A stretch of 64,000 nt of DNA from Planctomycetota bacterium (GTDB taxonomy: Bacteria > Planctomycetota > UBA1135), in NCBI GenBank assembly GCA_008501825.1, contig QQUA01000002.1, positions 168,695 through 232,694 on the forward strand, read 5' to 3'. The notes under the pieces were generated by a model. That model ran no database searches and was not told where the DNA came from. It worked only from the letters and a program-made list of their open reading frames with translations. Positions 9,509-17,411 of the stretch are shown here, piece after piece (position 1 is the stretch's first letter; each line of letters starts with the position of its first letter). Made by a program: the position numbers and the translations under genes.

Positions 9509-10711
9509 CTAAGCTTCGGCCTGCATGCCGGTTTGCAACTCGCCCTGGTCGCTTGCCCGAAGTGCGCGAGCCTCTTCGGTCAAATCGATGCCGACCGGGC
9601 ACCAGGTAATGCAACGACCGCAGCCGACGCAGCCGGAGGTCCCGAACTGGTCAAACCAAGTCGCTAATTTGTGGGTCATCCACTGGCGATAACGAGCCCG
9701 AGTGGACTGCCGCACGCTGCCGCCATGGATGTAAGTGAAGTCCATGGTGAAGCACGAATCCCAACGCCGCCAGCGTTCGGCGTGATCCCCGCTCAAATCG
9801 GTCATTTCTTCAACCGTAGAGCAGAAACAGGTCGGGCAGACCATCGTGCAGTTCGCGCAGCTCAAACACTTCTCGGCAACTTCCTCCCAGTGGGGATTTT
9901 GGTAGTTGCGATAAAGGAGATCTTTCAAGCCCTCGGTATCCAGTTGCCTTCCCATTTGGGCTTCAGCTTCGGCAACGACCGCATCCGCGGCTTTTTGCTC
10001 CTTCTTGCCGGCTTTCTCGATCGGCAACTTCTTGAAGATCTTGTTGCCCTTTTTGGAACCGACTTCCAGCAAAAAGGCGTGACCGTCCTTGGAAATCAAC
10101 TCGGTCAAGGCCAGATCGAATCCGGTGCCGGCCTTCGGGCCGCTGCCCATGGAAGAGCAGAAGCAGGTTTGGCCGGCTTTGCCGCAATTCACCGCAATGA
10201 TCAACGCCGATTCGCGCCGACTGCGGTAATGCGGATCGACGTGGTCTCCGCCGAGAAACACGTTGTCCTGGATGGCCATGGCCTGCAGTTCGCAAGCCCG
10301 GACTCCCAGGAAGGCATAGTTTGGACCGTCGTACTTATCCTCCTCGATGTCAAAGCCGTCCTTGCCTCGAGTGGCCCGGAACAGGCGGTGTTTGGGGGGA
10401 AACAGGAAGCGCTTCCAGGAATGCGGGCCCACCGTGTACCCGAACAAGGCCTCGTCCTCCCGTTTTTGCATTCGGTAGGTGCCGGCTTCTTGTTCGTCGG
10501 TCCAGCCAATCGGAAGTTCGTCAGGACTCTCCAATTCATCGTAGAGAATCACGCCTTCGCGAACGGTTGGACCCACGATGGTGTAGCCCTGAGCCTGAAG
10601 GACTTGAAACAGTTGGTCGAAAGCACCGCGTTCCAAAAGTCCTACGGCCCCCGGAGTCTTCTTCTCCTGGGTCTTCGAGCCTTTTTCAACGAGCGTTTTT
10701 GTGTCCACCAT
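9509..10711 (-). CDS. hydB: Hydrogenase beta subunit, dicluster 4Fe-4S protein
   Basis: First gene of the hydrogenase operon. Beta subunits of group 3b hydrogenases carry two [4Fe-4S] clusters and pass electrons between the delta and gamma subunits. The C-terminal third contains two CxxCxxCxxxCP motifs, [12 protein letters not shown] and [12 protein letters not shown], plus an extra CFC pair right after the first. The N-terminal half ([43 protein letters not shown]) matches the family shared with anaerobic sulfite reductase subunit A. The 400-residue length is slightly larger than usual because of a lysine/alanine-rich insert around residues 225-265 ([20 protein letters not shown]). Confidence 0.92.
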   Translation of the reverse strand: MVDTKTLVEKGSKTQEKKTPGAVGLLERGAFDQLFQVLQAQGYTIVGPTVREGVILYDELESPDELPIGWTDEQEAGTYRMQKREDEALFGYTVGPHSWKRFLFPPKHRLFRATRGKDGFDIEEDKYDGPNYAFLGVRACELQAMAIQDNVFLGGDHVDPHYRSRRESALIIAVNCGKAGQTCFCSSMGSGPKAGTGFDLALTELISKDGHAFLLEVGSKKGNKIFKKLPIEKAGKKEQKAADAVVAEAEAQMGRQLDTEGLKDLLYRNYQNPHWEEVAEKCLSCANCTMVCPTCFCSTVEEMTDLSGDHAERWRRWDSCFTMDFTYIHGGSVRQSTRARYRQWMTHKLATWFDQFGTSGCVGCGRCITWCPVGIDLTEEARALRASDQGELQTGMQAEA

Positions 10712-10865
10712 AGTGGGAACCCCTAGCCTGCGGTGACCCGCTTGTCTTCGGGACGGTTAAATAAACCCTAAAGGATGCGTTGCCCAGGCGAAACAAAGCC
10801 CCGAGAATGGATCTTGAATTACACTGCTTTTCGCTTACTGTCCCCGCCTTTTCCCCCCACCGGAC
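10712..10865. promoter_or_regulatory. Divergent intergenic region of hydrogenase operon and secreted toroid protein
   Basis: The only gap large enough to hold the promoter of the ten-gene hydrogenase operon (minus) and of the 811-residue protein gene (plus). I looked for sigma-54 spacing on the minus strand and found only a weak GG-N10-GC match in a G-rich run, which I do not call. No clear FNR- or Crp-like palindrome was seen. Confidence 0.4.
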
Positions 10866-13301
10866 ATGTCCCTCCTCCTCCTCCTGACCGGTCTGACCCC
10901 CTCCATTCAAGAACCCCCGGCGGCCCCGGACCTCGTCTACGAGGATTTCGAGAGGGCTGATTTCGGGAATTGGGAAGTCAAGGGCACGGCCTTCGGCAAC
11001 GGGCCACTTCGCCGCCATCAGATTCCGCCCCGGCAAAAAGGCCTGCAACCGGTGGGCGAGGGCTTTGCCGGTTCCCACGCGGTCCGTGAGGGGCAGGATT
11101 CCAAAACCGCCGATGCCGCCACCGGGGAGTTGCTGTCTCCGCGCTTCACGATCGAGCGCGACTACCTCCGGTTCCGCATCGCCGGGGGCGACTACAGCCA
11201 GCGGACCTGCCTGGAACTCCTGATTCAGGGGAAGGTGGTGCATCGGGCTACCGGCCGCCGAGACTCCTTGTTCCGGGTACAGGCCTTCGATCTACGCAAC
11301 TGGCAAGGGAAAAACGCCCGCCTGCGGATCTTGGACGCTCACGACGGGCCTTGGGGCCACATCCAGGTGGACCACCTGGTGTTCAGCAACACCCCGCCCG
11401 AATCGGGGAAAGGACCTTCCTCCCCAAGTCGACTGGAATTGCAAGATCGAATTAATTTGGCGATCGATCGAGGGGTGGACTTCCTCCTTCGCAACCAGAA
11501 TCGAGACGGTTCCTGGAGCCCGCTGGGCGGCAGTCCCGAGGCTCACCGGGACCAGCACAGCGGCTACACCTCTTTCGTTCTCTACACCCTTTTGAAGTGC
11601 CGGCTGCCGGCCTCTCATCCGGCCCTGCAACGGGCGGTGACCTTTTTGGAGCAAACCTATCCGAGCCACACTTATTCCCTGGGTTCGCACATGATGGCCT
11701 TGGACGCTTTGGCCCGTCCCGAGGACCGAAAGCGAATGGAAGCCTGTCTGACTCGCTTGATGGAAATCCAGGACCGCCAGCAAAAGGACTGGGGCTATCC
11801 CCTGCATCCGAGTTTGCGGGCCGATTTCTCCAACACGCAATATGCCGCCCTTGGTTTGCGGGCGGCTCGCCGCTTCGGCTTGAAAGTGCCTCGAAGTTTC
11901 TGGTTGGAATTGATCGAAACTTGCCTTCGGTATCAACACGCGCCCCGAGCGGTGGACTGGCGCGGAGAACAAGGTTTGTACGCCACAAGCGGTCAACGAT
12001 TGATCGCCGGTTTTAGTTACACCATGCCGGACCGCAAGGGTCGGGCTCGAGGTTATGAAGGAGCGGAAAGTGCCTCCATGACCGCAGCAGGCGTCTCCAT
12101 GCTGGCTTTGGCCCAGGAAGCCTTAGGTGACAAGATGCCGCTGGAATATCGAAAACGCTGCCAGCAAAGCATCGATTTGGGATTGGCCTGGTTGGCCGAG
12201 CACTTCACCGTGGAGAAAAATCCAGGCGGCAGTCCAGCCTGGGTTTACTACTACCTTTATGGTTTGGAACGAATCGGCTCTCTGCTGGGCGTGGAGCAAA
12301 TTGGCGACTTTGATTGGTATTGGTTGGGTGCCGATTTCTTGGTGCAATCGCAAAAGCCCAGCGGCGAGTGGTCGACCTCCGGCCGGCAGGAGTGGCCGCC
12401 GAAACCTCTGATTCTCGGCAACACCTGCTTCGCCCTTTTGTTCCTGGTGAAAGCGTCTACGGCGGTGACCGGCGAAGGCGGTCCGAGACTGGCTCGCACC
12501 TGGGCGGCCGAAGGGCAGGATTCACCGGTGTGGATCCGAGCCGCCGGCAGCCCCGAGTTGAGCTGTTGGGTTTCCGGCTTTTCCTCCAGCTTTCGTAGCG
12601 GCTTCGGCGCCAGAGAGCCGGCCCTGGTAGAAGCCGAATATTGGCTGGACGACCGCCTCCTAGGCAAGGTGAGCGCCGACCCCCAACTGCCCTGGGACAG
12701 CCAGCGATTGGCAATGCAACATCGTTTTATTGCCAATGGACGCTTCCAATTGCGCTGCAAACTTCGCTTTCGCGACCATCAAGATGGAGGGCGGGTTCAC
12801 GTATTCGAGTCCAAACCGGTGGAAGTGGTGGCCGACGACATCCTGGAGGATTGGATGCTGGCCCATGCCACCGCCGCCCCGAAAAACCTTTTAGCCAAAG
12901 CCCAAGTTCGCTTCAGCGCTTCATCCCAAGCCGGTGGCAGGCATCCGCCCGGCGCGGTGGTCGATGGTTTGCAGTTCCGGGGCTGGCTTTGCGATGCCAA
13001 GGATGCCGAACCCTGGATCCTGTTGGAGCCGAAACGCCGCATTCGGGGTCAAACCTTGAAGCTGAGTTTGCTTCCCGGAAACCCTTACGAAGCCGCTGAA
13101 AAAGCCCGCTTTCAAAGAGTGGAAGTCCAAATCAACCGGGATACGCCAATCCTTGTCGAAGTCGATCTGGAGCCCAATGCCAAGACCGTCCTACGCTTGG
13201 AGAAGCCGGTTTCTCTTCGCCGACTGCGCATCAAACTACTCGACCGCAAACCGGCTCAACAAAGCGCTGGCCTGGCCGAAATCGAGTTTCTGAAGGACTA
13301 A
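10866..13301 (+). CDS. Secreted alpha/alpha-toroid (prenyltransferase/squalene-cyclase-like) protein with lectin-like ends
   Basis: An 811-residue exported protein of unknown function. It opens with a short hydrophobic leader (MSLLLLLTGLTPSI). Residues about 20-180 resemble the beta-sandwich found beside GH32 enzymes in Planctomycetota (YEDFERADFGNWEVKGTAFG). Residues about 195-545 show repeated toroid motifs: GVDFLLRNQNRDGSW, GLAWLAEHF, ADFLVQSQKPSGEWS and NTCFALLFLVKA. The C-terminal 150 residues resemble a discoidin/F5-8-type carbohydrate-binding fold (GGRHPPGAVVDGLQFRGW, SLRRLRIKLLDRKPA). The toroid lacks an evident DxDD cyclase motif, so it is probably not a terpene cyclase. Transcribed away from the hydrogenase operon, with no co-oriented close neighbour. 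Confidence 0.8.
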   Translation: MSLLLLLTGLTPSIQEPPAAPDLVYEDFERADFGNWEVKGTAFGNGPLRRHQIPPRQKGLQPVGEGFAGSHAVREGQDSKTADAATGELLSPRFTIERDYLRFRIAGGDYSQRTCLELLIQGKVVHRATGRRDSLFRVQAFDLRNWQGKNARLRILDAHDGPWGHIQVDHLVFSNTPPESGKGPSSPSRLELQDRINLAIDRGVDFLLRNQNRDGSWSPLGGSPEAHRDQHSGYTSFVLYTLLKCRLPASHPALQRAVTFLEQTYPSHTYSLGSHMMALDALARPEDRKRMEACLTRLMEIQDRQQKDWGYPLHPSLRADFSNTQYAALGLRAARRFGLKVPRSFWLELIETCLRYQHAPRAVDWRGEQGLYATSGQRLIAGFSYTMPDRKGRARGYEGAESASMTAAGVSMLALAQEALGDKMPLEYRKRCQQSIDLGLAWLAEHFTVEKNPGGSPAWVYYYLYGLERIGSLLGVEQIGDFDWYWLGADFLVQSQKPSGEWSTSGRQEWPPKPLILGNTCFALLFLVKASTAVTGEGGPRLARTWAAEGQDSPVWIRAAGSPELSCWVSGFSSSFRSGFGAREPALVEAEYWLDDRLLGKVSADPQLPWDSQRLAMQHRFIANGRFQLRCKLRFRDHQDGGRVHVFESKPVEVVADDILEDWMLAHATAAPKNLLAKAQVRFSASSQAGGRHPPGAVVDGLQFRGWLCDAKDAEPWILLEPKRRIRGQTLKLSLLPGNPYEAAEKARFQRVEVQINRDTPILVEVDLEPNAKTVLRLEKPVSLRRLRIKLLDRKPAQQSAGLAEIEFLKD

Positions 13302-13333
13302 TCCCCTCGAAAACTGGAATCCGCGACAAGAAT

Positions 13334-13876
13334 TCAGGACTCCTCTTGGAGCTTGCCTTTCAACCTGCTCTCCAAGATTCGCCGAAGTTCATTTGAAATG
13401 GGCTTGGATGGCACCAGATGTATAGTCCTATCCCCGGTTCGAGCCATGAGAATATCTCCTCTGGCGAAAATTCCGCTGACGGCTCCAAACTGAAATTGGT
13501 CCACCTTCGAAAATGGAATATTTCTCGCAAAGGGCCGCCGCTGGTACACCATCACAAGAGAAATAAGAGCAAGAATTCTCCAGCCTTCCATATTCCCTAA
13601 GGCCATTTCGGCCAAGGCAATAAAGAACAAGATCGACCACAAGAAAGTAAGTGGAGATAGAAGATTCGATCGAACGAATAAGCGCTGATCTGTGATTACC
13701 AAGGCTCCTCGCCTTTGAAAAATTCGTCGAATGGACCAGCCGATTGGCTTGGAATTCCGAGCTTCCAGAATGGTAACGGAAGCACAAAACTCAGGGATTT
13801 CACCTGGGAATTTCGAAGAAACTGCTCGCTGGACAACTGCAGAGACATTCAAACGATCGACAAAGTTGGACATCAT
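13334..13876 (-). CDS. Membrane protein with PH-like (bPH/GRAM-type) domain
   Basis: A 180-residue protein of unknown role. The segment RRGALVITDQRLFVRSNL is the entry strand pattern of bacterial PH-like/GRAM domains. It is followed by a helical hairpin (FLWSILFFIALAEMALG, then GWRILALISLVMVY) and a second PH-type stretch (IPFSKVDQFQFGAVSGI, GDILMARTGDRTIHLVP). Such proteins are usually membrane-bound and of unclear ligand. The gene is AT-richer than the flanking toroid gene and sits alone, convergent with it across a 32-base gap. The start is a double ATG (MMSNFVDRL), so either methionine may be used. Confidence 0.7.
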   Translation of the reverse strand: MMSNFVDRLNVSAVVQRAVSSKFPGEIPEFCASVTILEARNSKPIGWSIRRIFQRRGALVITDQRLFVRSNLLSPLTFLWSILFFIALAEMALGNMEGWRILALISLVMVYQRRPFARNIPFSKVDQFQFGAVSGIFARGDILMARTGDRTIHLVPSKPISNELRRILESRLKGKLQEES

Positions 13877-14026
13877 ACGAGGGAAAAAGAGTTACGACGA
13901 ACAGCCTCTATTGTAGCAAGGCAGGAATGGCTTAGAAAGCTAAACTTGACCGACCTAGAGATTGTCGCTGGATAAGGATACCCGGGAGATCAGATCGCGT
14001 CTGGCCAACCAGATGCATCGAGAAAA

Positions 14027-14458
14027 TCAGTCCCGCTTATCCACAATTTTGACCGCTCCGATCTCCAAGAAAGGCCCGAGCATATTGGCTGCACCGCCAT
14101 GTTCGACGATTTGGCCATCCACGACTCTATCCACGTTTACGGCCGAAATTTCAACCGTCCGGCCGGTCGGCAAGATACCTTGCCATTCGCCGGAGTGAGT
14201 ACCGCGCATCGTCAGTTGAGTCACCACCCATTCTCCTTCAGCAATCTGCCGGTGAACGATCAGCCGCATATCGGGATAGGTGGAGCGAACGCCCAGGATG
14301 TGCTCTTTGGCCCCTGCCCTTCCAATGGGATACCTTTTATTGTCATGGACTTCCACATAATCCTCGGCAACAAAGCTTTCCACTCGGTCCAATTGGCACT
14401 TGCTTACTACCTCTTCGTAGTATTGCTTCACCAGGCGCTTGTTTGATTCCGTGTTCAT
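14027..14458 (-). CDS. SnoaL-like/ester-cyclase family protein
   Basis: A 143-residue protein of the NTF2-like fold. The pattern NKRLVKQYYEEVVSKCQLDRVESFVAEDYVEV (split here: LVKQYYEEVV and VESFVAEDYV), then PDMRLIVHRQIAEGEWV and GKILPTGRTVEISAVNV-like strands, is typical of SnoaL-type polyketide cyclases and their many uncharacterised relatives. The reaction cannot be assigned. The start is probably the ATG at 14458 (MNTESNKRL); an in-frame GTG at 14476 has a better-spaced GGAG upstream and is an alternative. It is divergent from the DUF2971 gene, with about 100 bases between them. Confidence 0.75.
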   Translation of the reverse strand: MNTESNKRLVKQYYEEVVSKCQLDRVESFVAEDYVEVHDNKRYPIGRAGAKEHILGVRSTYPDMRLIVHRQIAEGEWVVTQLTMRGTHSGEWQGILPTGRTVEISAVNVDRVVDGQIVEHGGAANMLGPFLEIGAVKIVDKRD

Positions 14459-14565
14459 GCCTCCGAGCTTCTCCACCCGAACTCCGCTTCAAAAAAGAAG
14501 GATTCAGTCTATCATTCCGCCGCCATTTTATTGGAAAATTGAACAGCCACTGCCATGATGGAATC

Positions 14566-15393
14566 ATGCCGACTTTCAAAGATTGGCCTCGGGTACACCA
14601 ACCGAAACCGGAAGCAACCCTTTGGCGGTACTTGACCGCTGGGAAGCTGGAGGATTTTCTAGCCACATCCACGCTATACCTCTGCCGAGTGGACCGATTT
14701 GACGATTCCTTCGAAGGTTCGATCGGCAAAGCGGGAGCGGATTACAAGCGAAAGCTCTTGCGGGAATTCGCGCAACCGGGACAAGACTCCTCATACTATT
14801 CGGCTGTTTTAAGCGCACGGGAGAGCTTCCGCCGATTTTTCTACGCAAGCTGCTGGCACCTTAGAGAGCACGAAGCCGTGTCCATGTGGAATTCTTATCT
14901 TCGAGGAGAGCCTGGTGCGGCCATCCGAACCACCTTTGGTCGCCTTCGTGACGCCGTTCCAGGTTCTGAACCTGGCAGATTGATCGGAGGCTTGGTCAAT
15001 TACGTGGACTACGACCGGAAGTTGTTCGACATGCTTGGGCCCATCGATGCCTATTTCTTCAAAAGGATCGAATATTCTGAAGAAAGGGAATACCGCTTCC
15101 TTTATCATCACCTACCCATGGAAGTCTATCCCAAGGATGCCCGCAGGATGTTTTGGCTACAAGAGCAGGGCATAGCCTCCTCCGTTCGCTTCGACCCCCG
15201 CGACATGAACCTTGAAGTCGAGACTCCGGATCACTACCGGCATCCGGTGGATCTTGCTTCCCTGATTGAATCCATCGTGCTCGCCCCGACGACGGAGCCG
15301 AAATTCGAGGATCACGTCCGCAATCTAGTGAACAATGCGGGTTTGAGCTGCAAGATCCTTCCTTCCGCTTTATCGAAGAAAGCTGAATTTTGA
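14566..15393 (+). CDS. DUF2971 domain-containing protein
   Basis: A 275-residue cytoplasmic protein. The opening LWRYLTAGKLEDFLATSTLYL followed by DRFDDSFEGS, the central YASCWHLREHEAVSMWNSY, and the later RIEYSEEREYRFLYHHLP together match the DUF2971 pattern (tyrosine-rich start, FNDPFE-like turn, SCWT-like and MW-x-YG-like motifs). The biochemical function of this family is not established to my knowledge; it occurs often in accessory regions. I chose ATG 14566 (MPTFKDW) because the upstream frame has no DUF2971 character and overlaps the divergent gene's leader. It runs close to the next gene (38 bases). Confidence 0.75.
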   Translation: MPTFKDWPRVHQPKPEATLWRYLTAGKLEDFLATSTLYLCRVDRFDDSFEGSIGKAGADYKRKLLREFAQPGQDSSYYSAVLSARESFRRFFYASCWHLREHEAVSMWNSYLRGEPGAAIRTTFGRLRDAVPGSEPGRLIGGLVNYVDYDRKLFDMLGPIDAYFFKRIEYSEEREYRFLYHHLPMEVYPKDARRMFWLQEQGIASSVRFDPRDMNLEVETPDHYRHPVDLASLIESIVLAPTTEPKFEDHVRNLVNNAGLSCKILPSALSKKAEF

Positions 15394-15431
15394 TTCCGAC
15401 TCCACTCCGCCTAGATCAAAGAGGAACTCAG

Positions 15432-15962
15432 ATGTATCGCCTGAAACTTATGGTTCGTGACGAGGACTATTTTGCCTTTTCCGAGTATAGTTATTCAAAG
15501 TTGAAAACAGTTCAACTGAGCAAACGGAAGTACCGGAGGAAATTTGCACTTCTATTTTTCGTTCTGGCTTTGGTGTTATGGAATCATGGAAATACCATTG
15601 AAGCCGGCGTTCTTTGTACTGCATCTGTCTTCAGTTGGTTTTTTATTCCACACTTGGCTTCCTCTAATTATCGAAAACACATCACCTCCATTGTCCAAGA
15701 ATGCGAGAACGGCTTCGGAATCGGGCCTCTTCAAATTGAGACCACGGAGGCTGGTGTGCGTGCGGTGGATAAAGACTCAGAAACCACCGTTCGCTGGCGA
15801 GCGATTTTTGCCATCGTCGAAACGGAGCAACATCTCTTCATTTACCAAGACCCCATACGCGGGTGGATTATTCCAAGAAAACAAATCGCCCAACCCGAAT
15901 ACCAAGCCTTCCGCGATTTCGCCCAAAACCGGTTTGAGGCGACCCGGCCGGCGGCTCCCTGA
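15432..15962 (+). CDS. YcxB-like membrane protein
   Basis: A 176-residue protein with an N-terminal soluble strand region (MYRLKLMVRDEDYFAFSEY), a two-helix membrane hairpin (FALLFFVLALVLW, GVLCTASVFSWFFIPHL) and a C-terminal PH-like YcxB domain (GPLQIETTEAGVRAVDKDSE, RWRAIFAIVETEQHLFIYQD, GWIIPRKQI). Function unknown for the family. The ATG at 15432 has GAGGAAC seven bases upstream, better than the earlier in-frame codon at 15390. Together with the PH-like gene at 13.3 kb it makes two small membrane proteins of similar build within 2.5 kb. AT-rich compared with neighbours. Confidence 0.72.
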   Translation: MYRLKLMVRDEDYFAFSEYSYSKLKTVQLSKRKYRRKFALLFFVLALVLWNHGNTIEAGVLCTASVFSWFFIPHLASSNYRKHITSIVQECENGFGIGPLQIETTEAGVRAVDKDSETTVRWRAIFAIVETEQHLFIYQDPIRGWIIPRKQIAQPEYQAFRDFAQNRFEATRPAAP

Positions 15963-16004
15963 GAGCCCTCGAGGCAGGGTGAAAGGAGCGGCCAGGAAAT
16001 CCCA

Positions 16005-16421
16005 ATGACCCAGGGTCTCCGGGAGAATTCCGTGAACGCCTACCGCCCGCCCTTCCCTCCGCCGCATCTCAAGGCGGCTTTTGACCGCCGTGCCAACCTG
16101 AAAACGCCTCGAGGCTGGATGATCATCCTCAGCCAGGCGGCGATTTTGGCCCTTGCCCTCATTTTCACGGTGATCGGGTTGCAAATCCTCGGCATCCTGA
16201 TGCTGGTCGCCGCCGCGGTCCTGCTCTGGACTTGGCTCAGCCGCCAATTCCGCCGGGGATGGGCCAAATTTAAAGGCAAAAAACAGCCGCAATTCGAACA
16301 GAACCTGCCCACCGCCACCGCCCAGCGCCTGAATCAATTTCAAGGATCTCTTTCGGAGTTTTTCCAAAAGCAGACCGTCCAGAAGGGCCCGCCGGAGCCG
16401 AAGCACTCCACCGAATATTAG
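16005..16421 (+). CDS. Small two-helix membrane protein, hypothetical
   Basis: A 138-residue protein I do not recognise. After a proline-rich N-terminus (YRPPFPPPHLKAAFDRRA) there are two adjacent membrane segments (MIILSQAAILALALIFTVIG and ILGILMLVAAAVLLWTWL), then a basic, glutamine-rich cytoplasmic tail. The opposite strand holds a 209-residue open frame over the same bases, but that one is arginine/glycine-rich and spans two genes, which is typical of shadow frames. Converges with the PhyH-like gene, overlapping its end by four bases. Confidence 0.6.
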   Translation: MTQGLRENSVNAYRPPFPPPHLKAAFDRRANLKTPRGWMIILSQAAILALALIFTVIGLQILGILMLVAAAVLLWTWLSRQFRRGWAKFKGKKQPQFEQNLPTATAQRLNQFQGSLSEFFQKQTVQKGPPEPKHSTEY

Positions 16422-17044
16422 GCCGTCGCCACGAATTGCTGCTGCAACACCCTACGGGGACCGGTGGACCGATTGCAGGTTCCCGAATGCCATAAGTGAC
16501 CGTTGAAGATCAGTACCGAGGCTGCCGGCGTGCACACCAGGCGTTGATCCGGATGGCGGGCATTCGGTCGTTGTTGCGTCTTTGGCAAAAGACGAGGCCA
16601 CCGGTGACTTTTCGGAATGAGCCGAGTGGCGCCATTTTGCTCGGTGAAATCATCCAAGATCCATAACGCGGTCACCACTTGAAAGGCTTCCTTTGGATGC
16701 CGCGGCTGCCAATCGGTGTGCAACCCTTGTTGCCCGAATCCGGGCAAAGGATCCCGCCCGGTGAAAAACAGCAACCGAAATGGACGCTGCAGGACGTGTT
16801 GGCTGCAGGCAAGAACCTTGGGATGTTGCGCCAACTCATGAAACCAGGGTTCTTGGTCCAACAGATCCTCGGCGTGACGAGTTCCGGTCTCCCTTCTCGT
16901 ACTGGCAGGCTTCTCCTCTTTGGCCATCGCCTTTTCAAAGGCGGCCCGGGCTCGTTCCAAAGCCTGTCGGGATAGCAATTCGGGAATCAGGAGGTAGCCC
17001 TCCTCATCCAAAGCACGTTGCTGCTCGTAGCTAAGTTCGCTCAA
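16418..17044 (-). CDS. Phytanoyl-CoA dioxygenase (PhyH)-like Fe(II)/2-oxoglutarate oxygenase
   Basis: A 208-residue oxygenase. The iron-binding facial triad is visible as H-x-D in GLHTDWQ and the distal histidine in FNGHLWHSG; the 2-oxoglutarate-binding arginine is likely in GPRRVLQQQF. The segment NGATRLIPKSHRWPR is the standard PhyH turn. The substrate is unknown. Its start overlaps the stop of the cupin gene by four bases (ATGA), so the two are probably co-translated and may act on the same small molecule. It is the last gene of a probable five-gene minus-strand operon beginning with the sulfatase at 22.5 kb. Confidence 0.88.
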   Translation of the reverse strand: MSELSYEQQRALDEEGYLLIPELLSRQALERARAAFEKAMAKEEKPASTRRETGTRHAEDLLDQEPWFHELAQHPKVLACSQHVLQRPFRLLFFTGRDPLPGFGQQGLHTDWQPRHPKEAFQVVTALWILDDFTEQNGATRLIPKSHRWPRLLPKTQQRPNARHPDQRLVCTPAASVLIFNGHLWHSGTCNRSTGPRRVLQQQFVATA

Positions 17045-17403
17045 ATCCAGTCAGGCTCGGAAACGGTCCTGGAGCCGCCGGCCGTACCGGTATTCACCGT
17101 CGAGGCCGGCTCGAACAACAACACCGAGACCTCTTCATCCGCCTTCGGGCAATGCTCTACGCCGCGGGGAACCACCAAAAATTCCCCAGCCTGGACCCGG
17201 ACGGTCCGATCCCGGAACTGCATGTCGAAGGCGCCCTCAATCACCAGGAAAAACTCGTCTTCCTGCTCGTGGGCATGCCAAACGAACTCACCTTGAAACT
17301 TGGCCAGTTTGACTTGTTGACCGTTCAAGGCCCCGACGATCTTCGGTTGCCAGTGTTCTTGGATCAAAGCCAGTTTTTCCGCAAGCCGGATCACTTCACT
17401 CAT
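17041..17403 (-). CDS. Cupin-domain protein
   Basis: A 120-residue single-domain cupin. Metal ligands follow the classical layout: His43, His45 and Glu50 in VWHAHEQEDEFF, and a later histidine (about residue 85) in PRGVEHCPKADE. The core strands GAFDMQFRDRTVRVQAGEFLVVP (seen as VQAGEFLVVP) are well conserved. Such short cupins are often small-molecule dioxygenases, isomerases or sensors; nothing further can be assigned. It overlaps the PhyH-like gene by four bases and follows the PhoD-like gene by eight. Confidence 0.88.
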   Translation of the reverse strand: MSEVIRLAEKLALIQEHWQPKIVGALNGQQVKLAKFQGEFVWHAHEQEDEFFLVIEGAFDMQFRDRTVRVQAGEFLVVPRGVEHCPKADEEVSVLLFEPASTVNTGTAGGSRTVSEPDWI

Positions 17404-17411
17404 GGCTGCAC

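Noticed and set aside
10780..10840. Possible sigma-54 promoter of the hydrogenase operon
   Set aside because: Only the GG-N10-GC spacing fits inside a G-rich run; flanking bases do not match, unlike the good site at 38.7 kb.
10866..13301. Squalene/terpene cyclase
   Set aside because: No DxDD motif in the toroid and the protein has an export leader with lectin-like ends.
15777..16406. 209-residue minus-strand open frame
   Set aside because: Low-complexity, Arg/Gly-rich, and spans the end of one plus-strand gene plus all of another; the plus-strand reading has clear membrane helices.
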